A stretch of DNA of 64,000 nt. Source: Robiginitomaculum antarcticum DSM 21748. Lineage in GTDB: Bacteria > Pseudomonadota > Alphaproteobacteria > Caulobacterales > Maricaulaceae. Shown here in pieces: positions 62,736 through 64,000 of this stretch (position 1 is its first letter; every line of letters starts with the position of its first letter). The notes beneath the pieces were generated by a model, which did not search any database, was not told where the DNA came from, and was given only the letters and a program-made list of their open reading frames with translations. The stretch is taken from assembly GCF_000365025.1 (NCBI RefSeq), contig NZ_KB823011.1, positions 1 to 64,000 of the forward strand. Direction: 5' to 3'. The position numbers and the translations under genes were made by a program.

Positions 62736-64000
62736 ATGAGCAGTCTCGACACAATTTTGAAGCAAGCCCAATGGGCTGCCGCTCAAGGAGCTATCTCCGA
62801 TGCCATTTCAATTTTAAATGCCGGACTGAAAACGCATGTAAATTCCGTCGTTTTGCTACAGTTTAAAGCAGGCTTGCAGTGGCAAAGCGGAGATTTGTTT
62901 GGCGCGCAAGACAGTTTGGCCGCGCTTATTCAAACCCGCGCACTGCCGACCCTGCAAACCGATCTTATGCAGGCTAAATTATCCTGTGATCTGCTTGATT
63001 ATGATTTTGCGCTCCGCGCCATTCAGGCGCCTCTCGCCGCATCTCCCGCAAATCCGGATGTTGCGCTGACGGCCTATCGAATCTTTTTAACACAAGGCCG
63101 TTTAGACGCTGCCGCGCAGAGTCTAGATAATGCGCTTGCACAGACCCAAAACAACGCAGCGCTGATAGCCGCCCGGCTCAATTTGCCGCTCCCGCAAGGT
63201 GGCGGTTTTGTAAAAAAAGCTGAACATATTGCAGAAAGACTAAGCGACGAAGATCTGCAAAAGCCGCTCATATTGTTCTCACTTGCCCGTTATTTCGATA
63301 AACAGGCCGATTATGTCCGGGCGTGGGAGCTGCAAGGCCGCGCCAATAAACTTCTCGCTTTGCAGAGACATGTCGATATGAGCCTAGAGGCATCAGATGC
63401 GCGGATCAGCAGCCTAACACGGCGTGCAGAGCGCGCTAATTTGCTGGCCGACTCCTTGCCGGGTCTGCCGAAGTCTCCTCAAGAGCATATATATATGATG
63501 GGGGCGGCGCGCAGCGGAAGTTCACTTATTTTGTCAATTCTTGCGTCTCTTCCCAATGTGGATAGTGCAGGGGAGAGAGCCGCATTAACGCCGCACCTTA
63601 ATGCGGTTTGCGATGCGCCGGATAAGGCTTTTACCCCGGAGCAACAGCGGGGTCTTGAAAAGTCTGATAGGGCCGGATTAGCCCGTATCGGAAAATCTGA
63701 GACCCGCCACATCATAGATAAGACGCCGCATAATTTTTTCATCGCGCCTCTTATCTCTAAAATTCATAGCCATTCGCGTTTCCTAAATGTGCGCAGAAGC
63801 TGTGGGAATGTGGCTATATCACAATTGTTTCACCCGTTAACTGCCGTGTTTCCTGAGACATATACACTTTCTGGCGCGCTCGGTGTTTTGGCGTTACGCA
63901 AGCGCCTTGTAGATCAGTTCAAAGCGGCCGGTCTGGATGTTGTGGATATAGACTTTGATGCCTTTACGCTCAATCCGGCAGCCAACGGCAAAGCTCTGGC
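62736..64000 (+). CDS. TPR-sulfotransferase family protein (3' end outside the window)
   Basis: An open frame from ATG 62736 runs off the window, giving 421 codons. The N-terminal ~230 residues are TPR-like helical repeats (for example ALRAIQAPLAASPANPDVAL, then YRIFLTQGRLDAAAQSLDNA). A sulfotransferase domain follows: MMGAARSGSSLILSILA is the PAPS-binding 5'-loop, IDKTPHNFFIAPLI is the helix after it, and FLNVRRSCGNVAIS corresponds to the 3'-phosphate-binding RR segment. Such proteins often accompany TonB receptors in alphaproteobacteria, suggesting sulfated-glycan or envelope modification. The substrate is unknown. Confidence 0.85.
   Translation, partial: MSSLDTILKQAQWAAAQGAISDAISILNAGLKTHVNSVVLLQFKAGLQWQSGDLFGAQDSLAALIQTRALPTLQTDLMQAKLSCDLLDYDFALRAIQAPLAASPANPDVALTAYRIFLTQGRLDAAAQSLDNALAQTQNNAALIAARLNLPLPQGGGFVKKAEHIAERLSDEDLQKPLILFSLARYFDKQADYVRAWELQGRANKLLALQRHVDMSLEASDARISSLTRRAERANLLADSLPGLPKSPQEHIYMMGAARSGSSLILSILASLPNVDSAGERAALTPHLNAVCDAPDKAFTPEQQRGLEKSDRAGLARIGKSETRHIIDKTPHNFFIAPLISKIHSHSRFLNVRRSCGNVAISQLFHPLTAVFPETYTLSGALGVLALRKRLVDQFKAAGLDVVDIDFDAFTLNPAANGKAL

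Overview
The window looks like chromosomal DNA of a stalked or dimorphic alphaproteobacterium of the Caulobacterales/Maricaulales type. This is an inference from gene content. The signs are a CcrM GANTC methyltransferase directly downstream of rnhB with a CtrA-like box in front, a ubiquinone pathway (polyprenyl diphosphate synthase, Coq7), ETF-ubiquinone oxidoreductase, a large TonB-dependent receptor, and infC separated from rpmI-rplT. Base composition is moderate. There are no rRNA or tRNA genes, no CRISPR array and no prophage. Most of the window is ordinary core chromosome, densely packed, with many 1-20 bp gene overlaps.

Layout. 1-470: inverted-repeat element carrying a DUF559 nuclease. 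495-2757: crotonase, metallophosphatase (apparently ATT start), alpha/beta hydrolase. 2754-4568: ccrM and rnhB. 4708-6430: secreted Cys-rich protein and a TIGR04283/TIGR04282 glycosyltransferase pair. 6434-9133: esterase lipoprotein operon and kynureninase. 9130-11303: uracil-DNA glycosylase and a RimB-RimK fusion. 11304-11705: repeat-rich gap. 11706-17401: DEAD-box helicase, ETF-QO, TPR protein. 17429-20327: ispE, a WecA/MraY-type glycosyltransferase and polyprenyl diphosphate synthase. 20430-25005: RodZ-like HTH protein, dsbB, coq7, acyltransferase, creD. 25101-30554: exported hydrolases, DUF4197, GIN-domain and DUF885 proteins. 30573-30752: a second DUF559-type repeat element with no gene. 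30813-33375: infC (ATA start), glycosyltransferase and hydrolase. 34145-37699: rpoN, hpf and ptsN, interrupted by a TspO-like membrane gene. 37867-38474: rpmI-rplT.

38580-45867: a frameshifted TrpF-like gene, then nucleotide-sugar genes (galU, glmS, glmM, UDP-glucose dehydrogenase) and an M50-type membrane protease. 46028-48802: rhlE and a UDP-glucuronate decarboxylase. 48840-49800: an AT-rich membrane gene bracketed by 17-bp direct repeats. 49920-56161: LRAT-fold protein, Na+/Ca2+ exchanger, aroC, a mini J-protein, pdxH, DUF1499 and a second HEGxPGHH protein. 56165-59423: membrane protein, MBL hydrolase with an ATP-grasp partner, and a secreted protein. 59757-64000: TonB receptor and a TPR-sulfotransferase cut by the window end.

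How genes work together. GalU, UDP-glucose dehydrogenase and UDP-glucuronate decarboxylase form a complete route from glucose-1-phosphate to UDP-xylose. GlmS and GlmM supply hexosamine precursors for the envelope. RpoN, HPF and PtsN are the conserved nitrogen-PTS/sigma-54 group. RnhB and CcrM form a replication and cell-cycle pair.

Most notable signals: (1) two copies of a composite inverted repeat, one enclosing a DUF559 PD-(D/E)XK nuclease and one empty, which resembles an autonomous/non-autonomous mobile-element pair; (2) rare initiation codons inferred for infC (ATA) and a metallophosphatase (ATT); (3) a predicted glutamate-tail eraser/writer fusion (RimB-RimK); (4) a direct-repeat-bounded single-gene island; (5) several candidate cis-regulatory RNAs and operators. 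All functional calls come from reading the sequence; no database search was run.
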